A stretch of 44,893 nt of DNA from Rhodanobacteraceae bacterium (lineage in GTDB: Bacteria > Pseudomonadota > Gammaproteobacteria > Xanthomonadales > Rhodanobacteraceae): NCBI GenBank assembly GCA_003142815.1, contig PLNP01000011.1, forward strand, positions 166,953-211,845, in the 5' to 3' direction. This document shows positions 17,078-26,344 of this stretch, piece by piece (position 1 is the first letter of the stretch; each line of letters starts with the position of its first letter). A program made the translations under genes and the position numbers. The notes under the pieces are model-generated. The model was not told the origin of the DNA and ran no database searches. It worked only from the letters and a program-made list of their open reading frames with translations.

Positions 17078-19087
17078 TCAAATCGACTGTACAGGCGCGG
17101 GCAGGGTCGCGGTTCTAGATCCTTCCAGCCACGCCTGAAACATCAGCACATCCCACAACCGATAGTGCTCGTTCACACGACCGGCAAGATGATCCGCCCA
17201 CATCTTGCGAATGGGCATCGGATCAAAATAGCCCTCCCCCCTCAACCTGTGTTCGTCGAGCAGCGCTTCGGCCCAGTCGCGCAGCGGCCCGCGCAACCAG
17301 TGCTCGATGGGCACGCCAAAACCCTGCTTGGGGCGCTCGATCAATGCCTGCGGCACGTACTGGTACAGCACTTGCCGCAGCAGCCACTTGCCCTGCCCGT
17401 CACGGATCTTTTGCCGCATGGGCAGGCGCCAGTCCAGCTCCACCACGCGATGATCCAGCAATGGCACGCGGGCCTCCAGGCTCACCGCCATGCTGGCGCG
17501 ATCGACCTTGGTAAGGATGTCGTCTGGCAGATAGCTGACCAGGTCGGTAAACATCATGCGCTCGACCGTGTCGCGCAGTTGCGCCTGGCGGCGAGGATCA
17601 GTCAAGGCGGTCAACGGCTCGCCGTCAGTGCCCAGCACCAGCGAGGCGGGCTGATCCCAGTGCGATACCAGCCCGGTGTACAACGCATCCAGCGAAGGGG
17701 TGGACAGCAGGGTGGCCAGCCGGTCGATTTTATCGGCTGGATTTTTCACCCGCAGCGAGGACGGCAACAGCGGCATGCCAAGCTGCATGAGCCGCGCCCA
17801 GAACCCCGGCGCTGCTCGGAGGGTCGAAGCCATGCCGCGGCGCAATGGCCACGGCAAGCGGGCAGCGGATCGCCACAATTTTTCGCCGAGAAAATAACGG
17901 TTGTAGCCAGCAAACAGCTCGTCGCCCCCGTCACCGGACAGGCTGACTGTCACGTGCTGCCGTGCCATGTGTGACACGAGATAGGTGGGAATCTGCGACG
18001 AATCCGAGAACGGCTCGTCGAACATCGCCGGCAATCGCGGCACCACATCCAGCGCATCCTGCGCGGTGACATACAGTTCGTGATGATCCGTGCCCAGGTG
18101 TCTGGCCACCGCCTTCGCGTGTCGCGCCTCGTCGTACTCCGCCTCCTGAAAGCCGATGGAGAAGGTCTGCACCGGACGGGCCGACTGGGCCTGCATCAGC
18201 GCCACCACCAGCGAGGAATCCACGCCGCCGGACAGGAACGCTCCCAGCGGCACGTCCGCCTCCATCCGCAGGGCGACGGCATCGCGCAGCACCCGGTCGA
18301 GTTCGCTGACCGCTTCGTCGTCGGCAAGATCGAGCCGACTGCCCACGCCGGACTCGGCCACCGTGCGGGCCGACCAGTACACCTGCGCGCGCGCCACCAG
18401 CGCGCCAACATCCATCGGCGTCTGCGCCAACGCCTGATCCACGCGTAACAAGGTGCCCGGCATCAGCTTGTGGATATTGCGGTAAATCGAATACGGCGCA
18501 GGGATGTAGCTGTGGCGCAGTTGCAGCGTCAACGCATCCCGGTTCACCGGGTTGGCGAAGCTGGGCATCGCGGTGAGCGCCTTCAGTTCCGAGCCGAAGA
18601 CAAACGTGCCACCCACCCAGCCGTAATAAAGCGGTTTGATGCCCAGCCGATCGCGTACCAGTGTCAACGTTTGTTTCTCGCGATCCCACAGCGCAAAGGC
18701 GAACATGCCGATGAAGCGCGCCAGCGCGGCCTCCAGCCCCCAGTGCTCGATGGCCGCCAGCATCACCTCGGTATCCGAATGCCCACGGAAGCTGGCGCCT
18801 GCCGCGTGCAGCTCGGGGCGCAGCCGGTTGTGGTTGTAGACCTCGCCGTTGAATACCATTACGTAGCGCCCGCTGGCCGATGCCATCGGCTGATGCCCTT
18901 CTGGCGAAAGGTCCACGATCGATAGCCGTCGGTGCCCTAGCGCGATGCCGGCCTCGGCCTGCTGAAAATAGCCCTCGTCATCCGGACCGCGATAGACAAT
19001 GGCGCGCGTCATGCGACGCAAAACCTCCGCGCCGCTTTCCGCGCCGAGCCGATGCCCGACGTCCCAGAACCCTGCAATACCGCACAT
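17078..19087 (-). CDS. asnB: Asparagine synthase (glutamine-hydrolysing)-like amidotransferase
   Basis: 669 residues with the full class B asparagine synthetase layout. Cys2 in MCGIAGFWD is the glutaminase nucleophile. RGPDDEGY and MVFNGEVYNH are the glutamine domain signatures. FLSGGVDSSLV (residues 285-295) is the ATP pyrophosphatase loop, and SLSGDGGDELFAGYNRYF lies further on. It makes an amide from glutamine and ATP. In polysaccharide clusters such homologues often amidate a sugar carboxylate (for example a uronic acid) rather than make asparagine; which applies here is inference. It begins 2 bases after the stop of the upstream glycosyltransferase. Length fits the family; no damage seen. 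Confidence 0.88.
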   Translation of the reverse strand: MCGIAGFWDVGHRLGAESGAEVLRRMTRAIVYRGPDDEGYFQQAEAGIALGHRRLSIVDLSPEGHQPMASASGRYVMVFNGEVYNHNRLRPELHAAGASFRGHSDTEVMLAAIEHWGLEAALARFIGMFAFALWDREKQTLTLVRDRLGIKPLYYGWVGGTFVFGSELKALTAMPSFANPVNRDALTLQLRHSYIPAPYSIYRNIHKLMPGTLLRVDQALAQTPMDVGALVARAQVYWSARTVAESGVGSRLDLADDEAVSELDRVLRDAVALRMEADVPLGAFLSGGVDSSLVVALMQAQSARPVQTFSIGFQEAEYDEARHAKAVARHLGTDHHELYVTAQDALDVVPRLPAMFDEPFSDSSQIPTYLVSHMARQHVTVSLSGDGGDELFAGYNRYFLGEKLWRSAARLPWPLRRGMASTLRAAPGFWARLMQLGMPLLPSSLRVKNPADKIDRLATLLSTPSLDALYTGLVSHWDQPASLVLGTDGEPLTALTDPRRQAQLRDTVERMMFTDLVSYLPDDILTKVDRASMAVSLEARVPLLDHRVVELDWRLPMRQKIRDGQGKWLLRQVLYQYVPQALIERPKQGFGVPIEHWLRGPLRDWAEALLDEHRLRGEGYFDPMPIRKMWADHLAGRVNEHYRLWDVLMFQAWLEGSRTATLPAPVQSI

Positions 19088-19089
19088 AA

Positions 19090-20262
19090 TCAGCCCTGCT
19101 TGATGATGGTTTGTTGGATCACCGAGGTATAGAGATCCGCATACTGCGCACTCACCGCCGGCAGGGAATAGCGCTCGATGATGCGCTGCCGGGCACGCAA
19201 GCCCAAGGCACGCCGAGCCGGCGCATCAAGCGCGGCCAGTCTCCCCCAGCCCGCCGCCAGCGCATGCGGGTCGCGTGTCGGTACCACCACGCCGGTATCA
19301 CCGATGATCTGCGGCACGTCGCCCACGTCAGTGGCCACGCAAGGAACTCCACAGGCCATCGCTTCGCCAATGACATTGGGAAACGCCTCGCCCCAGGAAG
19401 ATGAAGAAGAAGCAATGTCCAATGCAGAGTCGATGGCGGCAATATCCGTGCGCCGCCCCAGCAGGTGCACGCAGGATTGCAGCTGCAGCTTTTCGATCTG
19501 CTCTGCAAGTTCGGCATTGCCAGCCTCTGCCCCATCACCCACCAGCACGAAATGCGTGTGCGGGTAATCCACCGCGAACAGCGCGGCCGCCCGCAGAAAG
19601 TTTGCGTGGTCCTTCATCGGATGAACACGCGCCACAAGGCCGATCAGTAACGCATCGGCAGGCAGATCCAGCGCTTCACGCAACCGCAGCCGTGCCGCGC
19701 TGTCAGGCCGAAACAAATCCGTGTCGAAACCGTTGGGGATCACCCGTGTGTGGGTCGCGTCATAGCCAGCGGCTTCATGCAGCCGCGCGCTCACGACCGA
19801 GTTGTACAGGACCTGTCGCGGATGACGAGAAAGCAACGCACCACCTCTGATAACTAGTCGAGTCAAACGCTTTTGCTTCTCCGGGTTGTAAAGGGAACGT
19901 ATACCCCACAACACGGGGATGCCCAGCCCCATCGCCGCGAGGGTGGCTGCGATATTGGCGTGGTACATCCAGCAATGCACCACGTCCGACCCCGAGGCGC
20001 GCACAATGCGGCGCAGTCGCCAAAGATCACGCGGCCGCGGCTGCACCGGGTTCATGCCCAGATGATGCAGTTGGGCCACCGCACCGATTCGCGCGCTGAG
20101 CGACCCCGGTGGACCCAACGCGACCACGACGTGTTCGAAAGCGGGCGGACGCAGGGTTTCCAGCAGCCGGCACAGAGCCGTCTCCGCGCCGCCGGTGTTG
20201 AGGCCAGTGATGACATGCAGCACACGCACGGAAGCAGCCGCGTCGATAGCTTGGCCGGTCAT
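19090..20262 (-). CDS. Glycosyltransferase family 4
   Basis: GT-B retaining-type glycosyltransferase. RVLHVITGLNTGGAETALCR is the N-terminal signature, with the glycine-rich turn typical of the family, and GEAFPNVIGEAMACGVPCVA carries the EX7E catalytic motif. The start is the ATG at 20262, which shares one base with the upstream stop (TGATG); an in-frame TTG lies one codon upstream. It acts on a lipid-linked glycan at the cytosolic face. Its C-terminal domain resembles the truncated glycosyltransferase at 29704-30120, so related enzymes were present on both sides of the mosaic zone. Confidence 0.87.
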   Translation of the reverse strand: MTGQAIDAAASVRVLHVITGLNTGGAETALCRLLETLRPPAFEHVVVALGPPGSLSARIGAVAQLHHLGMNPVQPRPRDLWRLRRIVRASGSDVVHCWMYHANIAATLAAMGLGIPVLWGIRSLYNPEKQKRLTRLVIRGGALLSRHPRQVLYNSVVSARLHEAAGYDATHTRVIPNGFDTDLFRPDSAARLRLREALDLPADALLIGLVARVHPMKDHANFLRAAALFAVDYPHTHFVLVGDGAEAGNAELAEQIEKLQLQSCVHLLGRRTDIAAIDSALDIASSSSSWGEAFPNVIGEAMACGVPCVATDVGDVPQIIGDTGVVVPTRDPHALAAGWGRLAALDAPARRALGLRARQRIIERYSLPAVSAQYADLYTSVIQQTIIKQG

Positions 20263-21308
20263 CAACCCGCCACCGCGCGGATGATCCCGGCTAGTCGTGT
20301 GGAAAGTACCTCGACACTGAAACTCGAGTCGATCACGGCCCGCCCCGCTTTACCCATCCGCTGCGCCGCATCGGGATCAGCGAGCAGCATGGCCAGCGCA
20401 TCCACCCACTCATCCTGAGTCTTGGCCGCAAAGCCGACACTCCCCATCGCCAGCACCTCTCCGCTCATGCCCACCGGCGAAGCCACCACCGGCACCCCGC
20501 ACGCCATGTAAGTAAGCATCTTGAAAGCACATTTTCCGCGCGTCCACGCCGTCTCCCGCAGCGGCATAAGGCCGACCTGCAGATCCTGCAGAGCCGACAC
20601 CTCGATTGCGGGCGTCCAGGGGACGTATTCCACACGATCCGCTGGTAGGCTGCCCATGACGGGACGGCGGTTGCAAATCACGCGCAACCGCGACCTCGGA
20701 AAGCGGCTCATCACCGTGCGCAGCGCAGGCTCGATCTGCTCCAGCTCACCCAGATTGGGGCTGGTACCCGACCAACCGATGATCTGTGTCGGTACGCGCG
20801 GTTTTCCTAGTGGTAAAAATCGTTTCGAGTCCACTGCCGTGGGCAGCAGGAATATCCGCTTGCAGTGCTGGCCGAAATAGTCGGCCAGATACGCGTTGCC
20901 ACAAATCACCGCGTCGCAATGGGCGGCCAATTTACTGGCGAACGCGCCACGCCGGTGCAGCCAGATGGCGTCATCCACATCCAGCATGCGCGGCCGGCCA
21001 AACAGCGGCTCCAGCGTCAGCAAGGTGCTGATGAGTTCGCGCTGGAAGATCACCGCGTCATAACGGTGCGATCCCCGGATCTGCAGGCTGCGCTCCGCGC
21101 AAGCGGCCAGCAGCCAGGCGGGCCGGCGCCAAGCGGCATCGGGCGGATATTGACCGGCGCGTGAGGCAAACTCCTCCAGCTCTATCCCCAACTGCGGCAT
21201 GGTTTCCACATACTGCCTTACGCGAAAGCGCGTACCGGGGACGTCCCGTCCGCCCGTGTAGGCAGCCACCCGCAACGGTCTTCCTGACACGGAGTTGGAA
21301 ACGTTCAT
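20262..21308 (-). CDS. Glycosyltransferase (GT-B, GT4-like)
   Basis: 348 residues. The N-terminal half (VPGTRFRVRQYVETMPQLGI, then LDVDDAIWL) matches a group of cluster-associated GT-B enzymes. The C-terminal half has QIIGWSGTSPNLGELE and FKMLTYMACGVPVVASPVG, a variant of the GT4 donor-binding region with no clean EX7E. Start chosen at 21308, the ATG of an ATGA overlap with wzy; its own stop forms TGATG with the next gene. Donor and acceptor unknown. Confidence 0.8.
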   Translation of the reverse strand: MNVSNSVSGRPLRVAAYTGGRDVPGTRFRVRQYVETMPQLGIELEEFASRAGQYPPDAAWRRPAWLLAACAERSLQIRGSHRYDAVIFQRELISTLLTLEPLFGRPRMLDVDDAIWLHRRGAFASKLAAHCDAVICGNAYLADYFGQHCKRIFLLPTAVDSKRFLPLGKPRVPTQIIGWSGTSPNLGELEQIEPALRTVMSRFPRSRLRVICNRRPVMGSLPADRVEYVPWTPAIEVSALQDLQVGLMPLRETAWTRGKCAFKMLTYMACGVPVVASPVGMSGEVLAMGSVGFAAKTQDEWVDALAMLLADPDAAQRMGKAGRAVIDSSFSVEVLSTRLAGIIRAVAG

Positions 21309-22579
21309 GAGCGTGACTCCGCAACGGCCGCGTTGGTCGCCCCATGTCGAAAGCGCAGGCGCCGCAGTACAACCACCGCTGCCGCCACGGTCAGCAGCTT
21401 CAGGATCGGATTCAACGCCAGCAGCAGGCTTTCGGAGAAAATGGTCACCACCACACCCCAAAAAATTGACGCATACAACAGCATCCACAGCAGTCGCCGC
21501 TGCTGGGCGCGACGGTAGACCGCGCCGGCAATGCCGCCGAGCGCCAGCATGAACCCCGCCACCCCGAACAGCCCGTAAGGGGGAAAGTAGGAAAAGAAAG
21601 CCGTATAGGTGTTGTAGTAGAGCCCGTCGCCGATCTGCACAAATGCGGCATTCGAGTCCGGAACATCGAAGTAATGGCCGAAGTAGTTGGCCGTGCGCTC
21701 AAAGAACCGCCACGGACTCCAGACCGCTGGCACCGACTGCGGATGATCCAGATACACGCTGAAGCCGACCGGGCCGGACGCCAGGTAATGGCCGAGCTGC
21801 TCCAGGGTGGCGTGGACGGCCGCGGCGAACGACCCGATATCGCCGCCGAGCGACAGCGCGCGCTGCACCGCCACCACACCAAAAAAGACCACTACCAGGC
21901 CCAGTACAAGTAGCAGGGCCAGCTTCGGCAGCCGCCCGCGCTGCAGACTGTAGATGGCGAACAGCATCACCAGCAGGCCCACGCCGGCATTGGACGCCGT
22001 CAGCAGGCTGTAGAAAAAAGCCAGCGCCACGATGCCTGCCACCAGCAGACGCCAGCGGCGTCCCGACTCGGTCAGGGCAAAGGCCAGCAGTGCGGCGATA
22101 CTGGATAACGTCACCAGATTGTTTACCAGAGGCTCGCGTACCAGTTCCCGCGCCTGCGCCAGCAGGCCCTGCCGGGTCTCCAGGAAGAACGCAGGAGAAA
22201 ACAGCGCTGCGCTGGTGAACTGGCGGATATAGGCAAGATAGAACGGTACGCCCAGCAGCAGGACCAGGAAAAACAACCACAGAATCACGTGGTCGCTGCG
22301 GTAACCATAGGTGCTGGACTTCCTTGCATGCAGCGGAATGCCCTTGCCCAGCAAGACGCCCAGCGAAAACATCGCCAACCCGCTGACATAGATCAGCAGC
22401 GCCGTCCACGACACGCCGTAGAGTTGCCCGCCGGCCATTGCCAAGAACAGGAAGGTCAGGGCCCAGGTCGACGAGATGGCAACGGCCGGGTCCAGCCATG
22501 ACTTGGCCCGGGACCAGTTGAAGGCGAACAGGGCCGTGAAGGCGAGTACCCCCGTTGCAGCAACCGGCAAACCATTCAT
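21305..22579 (-). CDS. wzy: O-antigen polymerase (Wzy-type)
   Basis: 424 residues with about ten to twelve hydrophobic helices and a larger periplasmic-type loop in the second half (about residues 265-325: SVYLDHPQSVPAVWSPWRFF to IGDGLYYNTYTAFFSYFPP). This matches the oligosaccharide repeat-unit polymerase family that joins flipped repeat units in the periplasm. Motifs are weak in this family, so the call rests on topology, the loop and the neighbourhood (next to wzx and glycosyltransferases). ATGA overlaps on both sides couple it to the GT2 gene upstream and the GT gene downstream. Confidence 0.82.
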   Translation of the reverse strand: MNGLPVAATGVLAFTALFAFNWSRAKSWLDPAVAISSTWALTFLFLAMAGGQLYGVSWTALLIYVSGLAMFSLGVLLGKGIPLHARKSSTYGYRSDHVILWLFFLVLLLGVPFYLAYIRQFTSAALFSPAFFLETRQGLLAQARELVREPLVNNLVTLSSIAALLAFALTESGRRWRLLVAGIVALAFFYSLLTASNAGVGLLVMLFAIYSLQRGRLPKLALLLVLGLVVVFFGVVAVQRALSLGGDIGSFAAAVHATLEQLGHYLASGPVGFSVYLDHPQSVPAVWSPWRFFERTANYFGHYFDVPDSNAAFVQIGDGLYYNTYTAFFSYFPPYGLFGVAGFMLALGGIAGAVYRRAQQRRLLWMLLYASIFWGVVVTIFSESLLLALNPILKLLTVAAAVVVLRRLRFRHGATNAAVAESRS

Positions 22580-23487
22580 ACGTAATCACCGCGCTGCCGG
22601 TCGCGAACATGCAGTGCCCACCCGAGCGGCAAGGCGAGCAGAACAAGGCCCTTGCGTGTTGCGTTGTGCAGTGCCCGCCAAACACCATCGTTCGCGGGGC
22701 TGAATCGAATGTAGTTGACAGCATGCCGGAGCGCCCGAAGGGTTCCCAATCGATGCATCTGCTCGTTGTAATACAGCGCCATGCCTTTCGGGGAGCGGTA
22801 GCGCGTTCGCGTCATGCTGCTGGTAATGGAATCGTTGGAACTAAAGTAGATCCTCAGTGGAATATTGAAGCATCGCGTTTTGTATTTGTCATGGAGCCGC
22901 GCCCATACGAGACCCTCCGGACAGAATCCTTCGCCAGTGAACTCGGGAAATGGATGCTCGCGCAGCAGGTCCGAGCGGTGGAAACCCCATTTTTCGCCAC
23001 GCAACGGTTCCAAGACAGCATAGTCCGAGTCCCATTGATAAGCAGGATACATGCCACCGACCGTTTCACCGGAAGGATGCATGCAAAGACAGCTGACGCC
23101 AGAATATTGATCTCGAAGATTTTCCGGAATTTCCAACCACTTCTCGCGCAATGTCTCCAGCGCTTGAGGAACACAGGCGTCATCAGAATCCAGGCGCAAA
23201 AAGAGTTTCCCCCTCGCCTGCCTGATGGCCACATTTTGTGCAGTGTGCACGCCGCCATTGGGCTTCTTGATGTATCGAATCGGCAGGCGGCCCTCCGCCA
23301 CCATTTCGCCCACGCGTGCCTCGGTATTATCGGTAGAGCCGTCATCCACGATCAGCCATTCGAAATCCTGCATCGTCTGGGACAGCAGCGACTCATAGAC
23401 GCGGCGCAGCGTATGTGCACGGTTGTAGGTCGCCGTGAATACGGTGAACCATGGGGCGGTGCCTGACACCGGAACGTTATGACTCAT
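22576..23487 (-). CDS. Glycosyltransferase family 2
   Basis: 303 residues, GT-A fold. FTVFTATYNRAHTLRRVYES is the N-terminal nucleotide-binding strand-helix; FEWLIVDDGSTDNTEARVGE carries the uridine-binding Asp-Asp; LFLRLDSDDACVP holds the DxD-type metal site. The frame is open far upstream, but the ATG at 23487 is chosen because it forms ATGA with the stop of wzx and is followed at once by the conserved domain. It would transfer a hexose or hexosamine from an NDP sugar during repeat-unit assembly. Confidence 0.88.
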   Translation of the reverse strand: MSHNVPVSGTAPWFTVFTATYNRAHTLRRVYESLLSQTMQDFEWLIVDDGSTDNTEARVGEMVAEGRLPIRYIKKPNGGVHTAQNVAIRQARGKLFLRLDSDDACVPQALETLREKWLEIPENLRDQYSGVSCLCMHPSGETVGGMYPAYQWDSDYAVLEPLRGEKWGFHRSDLLREHPFPEFTGEGFCPEGLVWARLHDKYKTRCFNIPLRIYFSSNDSITSSMTRTRYRSPKGMALYYNEQMHRLGTLRALRHAVNYIRFSPANDGVWRALHNATRKGLVLLALPLGWALHVRDRQRGDYV

Positions 23488-24926
23488 GAAATCAGCCTGT
23501 GGAAACGATCGTGGATTCTGGCTCTGACATCGAGCGGGTTCAGGATGAGCATGGCGCACAGGTAGACCACCACACCCAGCATGATTTGCAGCACCAACGA
23601 CAGCCAAGTGTAATGCGCTGCGGGAATCATCAGTATTGCAGCCATGATCGCGCTGCCGACGATAATTTTCAGCAGGTCCAGCCCCTCGAAACGAATGTCG
23701 ATCAGGCGCCTGCCCAACAACACGCTCAGACACAACGCGAGAAGAAACGAGAGCAGCGTTGCACTGGCTGCACCGATCGCACCCCACCGCGGAATGAACA
23801 CCCAGTTCAGCAGGATGTTGACGACTGCTGCGACAGCGAGAACCATCGCCTGCTGCCTAGTTTTCTGGGCCAGCATGAAGACAATGTCGTAGGCATAGGA
23901 GCGAAGGGCGCCAAAGGCCACGCCTACGGCCACGATGGCAGTAATCAGTGCAGACTGGCCGGGCACAAAATTGCCCAGGAGCAATCGTGTCACGGTCGGC
24001 GCGAGCACGACCAGGCCCATCGTGGCCGGCAGAGCAAGCCCAACGAGCAGCATTAGATTCTGGCCCAGCAAGACGCCGGTGCGATCAGCCCCTTGGCCGG
24101 CATAGCACTTGACTGCCAGTGGAAAGACCGCCAGTCCCAAGCCAGCCAGTAGACCGCCGAGCGCGTACTGCCCCAGATTGTAGGCCGAGGAGTAGACGCC
24201 GACTTCCACAGCGCCACTCATCGCGGCCAGCATCAGGCGATCGGCGCTGTCCACGATGAACGTGAAGCCCAGCGTCAGTGCCAGTGGCAGGCCGTAGGCG
24301 GCGAGCATCCTTGTTTGCGACCAGCTCGCCTTGCGCAGCCGAGCTAAGTCTCCGAGCCAGCGTGGCGCCGTGAGCAGATTTGCGACCAGATAGCCCAGCG
24401 CCACGCCAAGAATCACAGCAGCTAGCGTGTGTGCCAGCCATTGCGCCAGCAATCCGAATGCGAGGCAGAAAGCCGCACGCAGCAGCCCAGCCACGCCATA
24501 TCTGACCGGGCTCAAATCCACTCGATTAGCGTCCAACCCCAACTCGAACCAAGCCTGCGCACAGGCTAGTACAGCGGTAACCGCGATGAAGGAGGTGCTG
24601 ACGCTGCCCCCACCGCCGTTGCTGAGTGCAGCTAGAACGACCGCCGCCACAACGACCGCGGCGAAAAACGCGAGGAACAGCACGCCGATTGAGCCAAGCA
24701 GCTGGTCGCGGTCGCAGGAAGGGTCCGGACCAAACTTGACCAGACATTGGCGCAACCATTGAAACCCGACGCCAGAGACAAGCCCCGCTATCGCAACGAC
24801 CACCGAGTAGCGCCCGTAATCGGCCGGACTCAATATCCTCGTGAATGCAAACAGAGTAACCATACCAACCGCAGCACTGGCGAGTCGCCCGGTCAGGTAG
24901 TACGCACTATGGCGAACCAATACCAT
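23484..24926 (-). CDS. wzx: Polysaccharide flippase (Wzx-type)
   Basis: 480 residues with 12-14 hydrophobic helices. The N-terminal pattern (YYLTGRLASAAVGMVTLFAF, then TRILSPADYGRYSVV) is typical of the MOP-superfamily polysaccharide export proteins that flip undecaprenyl-linked repeat units to the periplasm. The ATG at 24926 has GGGAG six bases upstream. It is the first gene of the ATGA-linked run wzx, GT2, wzy, GT, GT4; a promoter is expected in the 129-base gap before fkbM, but none was clear by eye. Confidence 0.88.
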   Translation of the reverse strand: MVLVRHSAYYLTGRLASAAVGMVTLFAFTRILSPADYGRYSVVVAIAGLVSGVGFQWLRQCLVKFGPDPSCDRDQLLGSIGVLFLAFFAAVVVAAVVLAALSNGGGGSVSTSFIAVTAVLACAQAWFELGLDANRVDLSPVRYGVAGLLRAAFCLAFGLLAQWLAHTLAAVILGVALGYLVANLLTAPRWLGDLARLRKASWSQTRMLAAYGLPLALTLGFTFIVDSADRLMLAAMSGAVEVGVYSSAYNLGQYALGGLLAGLGLAVFPLAVKCYAGQGADRTGVLLGQNLMLLVGLALPATMGLVVLAPTVTRLLLGNFVPGQSALITAIVAVGVAFGALRSYAYDIVFMLAQKTRQQAMVLAVAAVVNILLNWVFIPRWGAIGAASATLLSFLLALCLSVLLGRRLIDIRFEGLDLLKIIVGSAIMAAILMIPAAHYTWLSLVLQIMLGVVVYLCAMLILNPLDVRARIHDRFHRLIS

Positions 24927-25055
24927 GCTTGCTCCCGCAGAAAAGGTCGATTGTGATAAGCGACGTTCGAATATCGATATCGCAAGTGCGGGGCATCACG
25001 TGGCCGAGTAGTACTCCCGATACCACTGTCTCGGTGAAACAGAAATCCATACTTC

Positions 25056-25868
25056 CTACCCTTGTCTCAATTCAAGCACGCAGTTTTCCGTTGCCGACAA
25101 AGCAAGGCGATAGCCCACCTTTTGTAGCAGGGATACTACTTTTGGCACATGGCTTACTTCCGCACAAATAAAGTGCGGCCATAATCCGCGCGGGGCTTCT
25201 GCAAAAAATCGTGTCAGAACTCTTTCCTCGAAGCCTTCAATATCCATTTTCATCACATCGACTCTTTCTATTCCTGCCGAAGCAAGGATATTAGCTAATG
25301 GTTTTACAGCAACCATGACGCAGCGGTTTCGATTATCTGCATAATCCGCAAAACTATCACCACCGCGGTTACCAGTATCATTACAGTAAAGGGGCAACTC
25401 GCCAACGTTGTCAGATACCCCGACATGAAATGCCATAATGTTCCGGAATGCATTGATTTCGATGTTTTCGCGCAATACAAGAAAAGTAGCAGGATTGGCC
25501 TCAATTGCGCATATTTTTGCCAGTGGAAAAACATGAGCAAAATATAGGGACCAGAAGCCAATATTGGCGCCGACATCTACGAAAACGCCGTCTTGTGGCA
25601 TCCGCTCCAGCAGAAAACTAATTTCGGCCCTGTCATAAAGATGCGGAGCAAACCACAGGTTTCCATCCACACACTCCTTAGGCTCCAAACGCATTTTAAA
25701 ACCCAACACATCAACCACGCCCCCCTCAAACCCCAAGACTGAATGCAGCGGTTTCAGCAACCGGTTCGATATCGCCCGCACATAACGAATGTTGGGCGTC
25801 TGACGGCCAAGCCATCGTAGCAATCCAGATATCACATTTTGAAAGGGGGAAAAATTGGAAGGTTTCAT
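25056..25868 (-). CDS. FkbM family methyltransferase
   Basis: 270 residues. GVFVDVGANIGFWSLYFA (about residues 94-111) is SAM motif I, followed by ICAIEANPATFLVLRENI, and VDVMKMDIEGFEERVL is the FkbM signature near the C-terminus. These enzymes O-methylate sugars or polyketides; in this cluster a glycan methylation is likely. AT-richer than the backbone, which suggests recent acquisition. Its ATG lies directly at the edge of copy 1 of the 104-124 bp repeat, so the start region and promoter may be supplied by that repeat. No clear ribosome site is visible beside the ATG. Confidence 0.87.
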   Translation of the reverse strand: MKPSNFSPFQNVISGLLRWLGRQTPNIRYVRAISNRLLKPLHSVLGFEGGVVDVLGFKMRLEPKECVDGNLWFAPHLYDRAEISFLLERMPQDGVFVDVGANIGFWSLYFAHVFPLAKICAIEANPATFLVLRENIEINAFRNIMAFHVGVSDNVGELPLYCNDTGNRGGDSFADYADNRNRCVMVAVKPLANILASAGIERVDVMKMDIEGFEERVLTRFFAEAPRGLWPHFICAEVSHVPKVVSLLQKVGYRLALSATENCVLELRQG

Positions 25869-25869
25869 A

Positions 25870-25973
25870 AAAGGATAGGAAATCCAAAGCCACCTTTGCC
25901 CAGTCTACGCCGCGGGTTCACGCGGTCAAGGCGCTGCGCAGGGCCGCCCGACCTGCCCTGTGACGGGCACTTT
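25870..25973 (+). repeat. Junction repeat, copy 1
   Basis: Begins AAAGGATAGGAAATCCAAAG and runs through CCGCGGGTTCACGCGG and CTGCCCTGTGACGGGCAC to CTTT. Copies 2 (28398-28521) and 3 (30155-30270) match closely in the same orientation. This copy is cut after GGGCACTTT, just before the end of a transposon-related element (GGGGTCAGAGTGCACTTT). Internal hairpins: CCGCG/CGCGG, GCAGG/CCTGC and TGCCC/GGGCA. It touches the start codon of fkbM. Possible mobile or recombinogenic element of unknown type. Confidence 0.85.
25902..25929 (-). promoter_or_regulatory. Possible promoter inside junction repeat, reading into fkbM
   Basis: On the minus strand the repeat contains TTGACC (25924-25929), a 16-base spacer and TAGACT (25902-25907), close to sigma-70 consensus and 34 bases upstream of the fkbM ATG. 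The same boxes occur in copies 2 and 3. The short spacer and GC-rich surroundings make it uncertain. Confidence 0.35.
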
Positions 25974-25981
25974 CGTGAACT

Positions 25982-25999
25982 GGGGTCAGAGTGCACTTT
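25982..25999 (+). repeat. Left terminal repeat of the broken Y1 transposase element
   Basis: GGGGTCAGAGTGCACTTT, identical to the left end of the intact element at 26345-26362 and inverted at 27146-27162. It marks the left end of the degraded copy whose transposase remnant starts at 26082. Confidence 0.85.
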
Positions 26000-26081
26000 C
26001 CTGCGGACGAACGCGGCATTCTCCGACAGACGCGGCGCGACCGCTGCGGCACGCTCGCGCAAACCCACTACGCCGCACCGT

Positions 26082-26332
26082 CATGCCCCGACAGCCACGT
26101 CTCGACCTCGCCCATGTAGCAGCATGTCGTCCAGCGTGGCAACGACCGCCAACCGTGTTTCTTCTCGGAAGTCGACTACGAACGATATCGGAGCGAGCTT
26201 GGCGAGATCGCGATGCGCGAGGGCTGTGCGATCCACGCCTATGTGCTCATGACCAACCACGTACACTTGTTGATGACGCCTGTCGACACCGGCCGCGTCG
26301 CGCGCGTCATGCAGGCTCTGGGGCGGCGCTAC
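26082..26332 (+). pseudogene. Broken Y1-type transposase, 5' part only
   Basis: Starts ATG with MPRQPRLDL like the intact transposase downstream, then loses frame at about 26115 (two bases fewer than the intact copy). The original frame resumes as REGCAIHAYVLMTNHVHLL (with its HVH) and stops matching at 26332, after the bases for GRRY, exactly where the next element begins. The 3' half is missing. It is a truncated, frameshifted relative of the gene at 26449. Confidence 0.85.
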
Positions 26333-26344
26333 AAAACCCAAACC

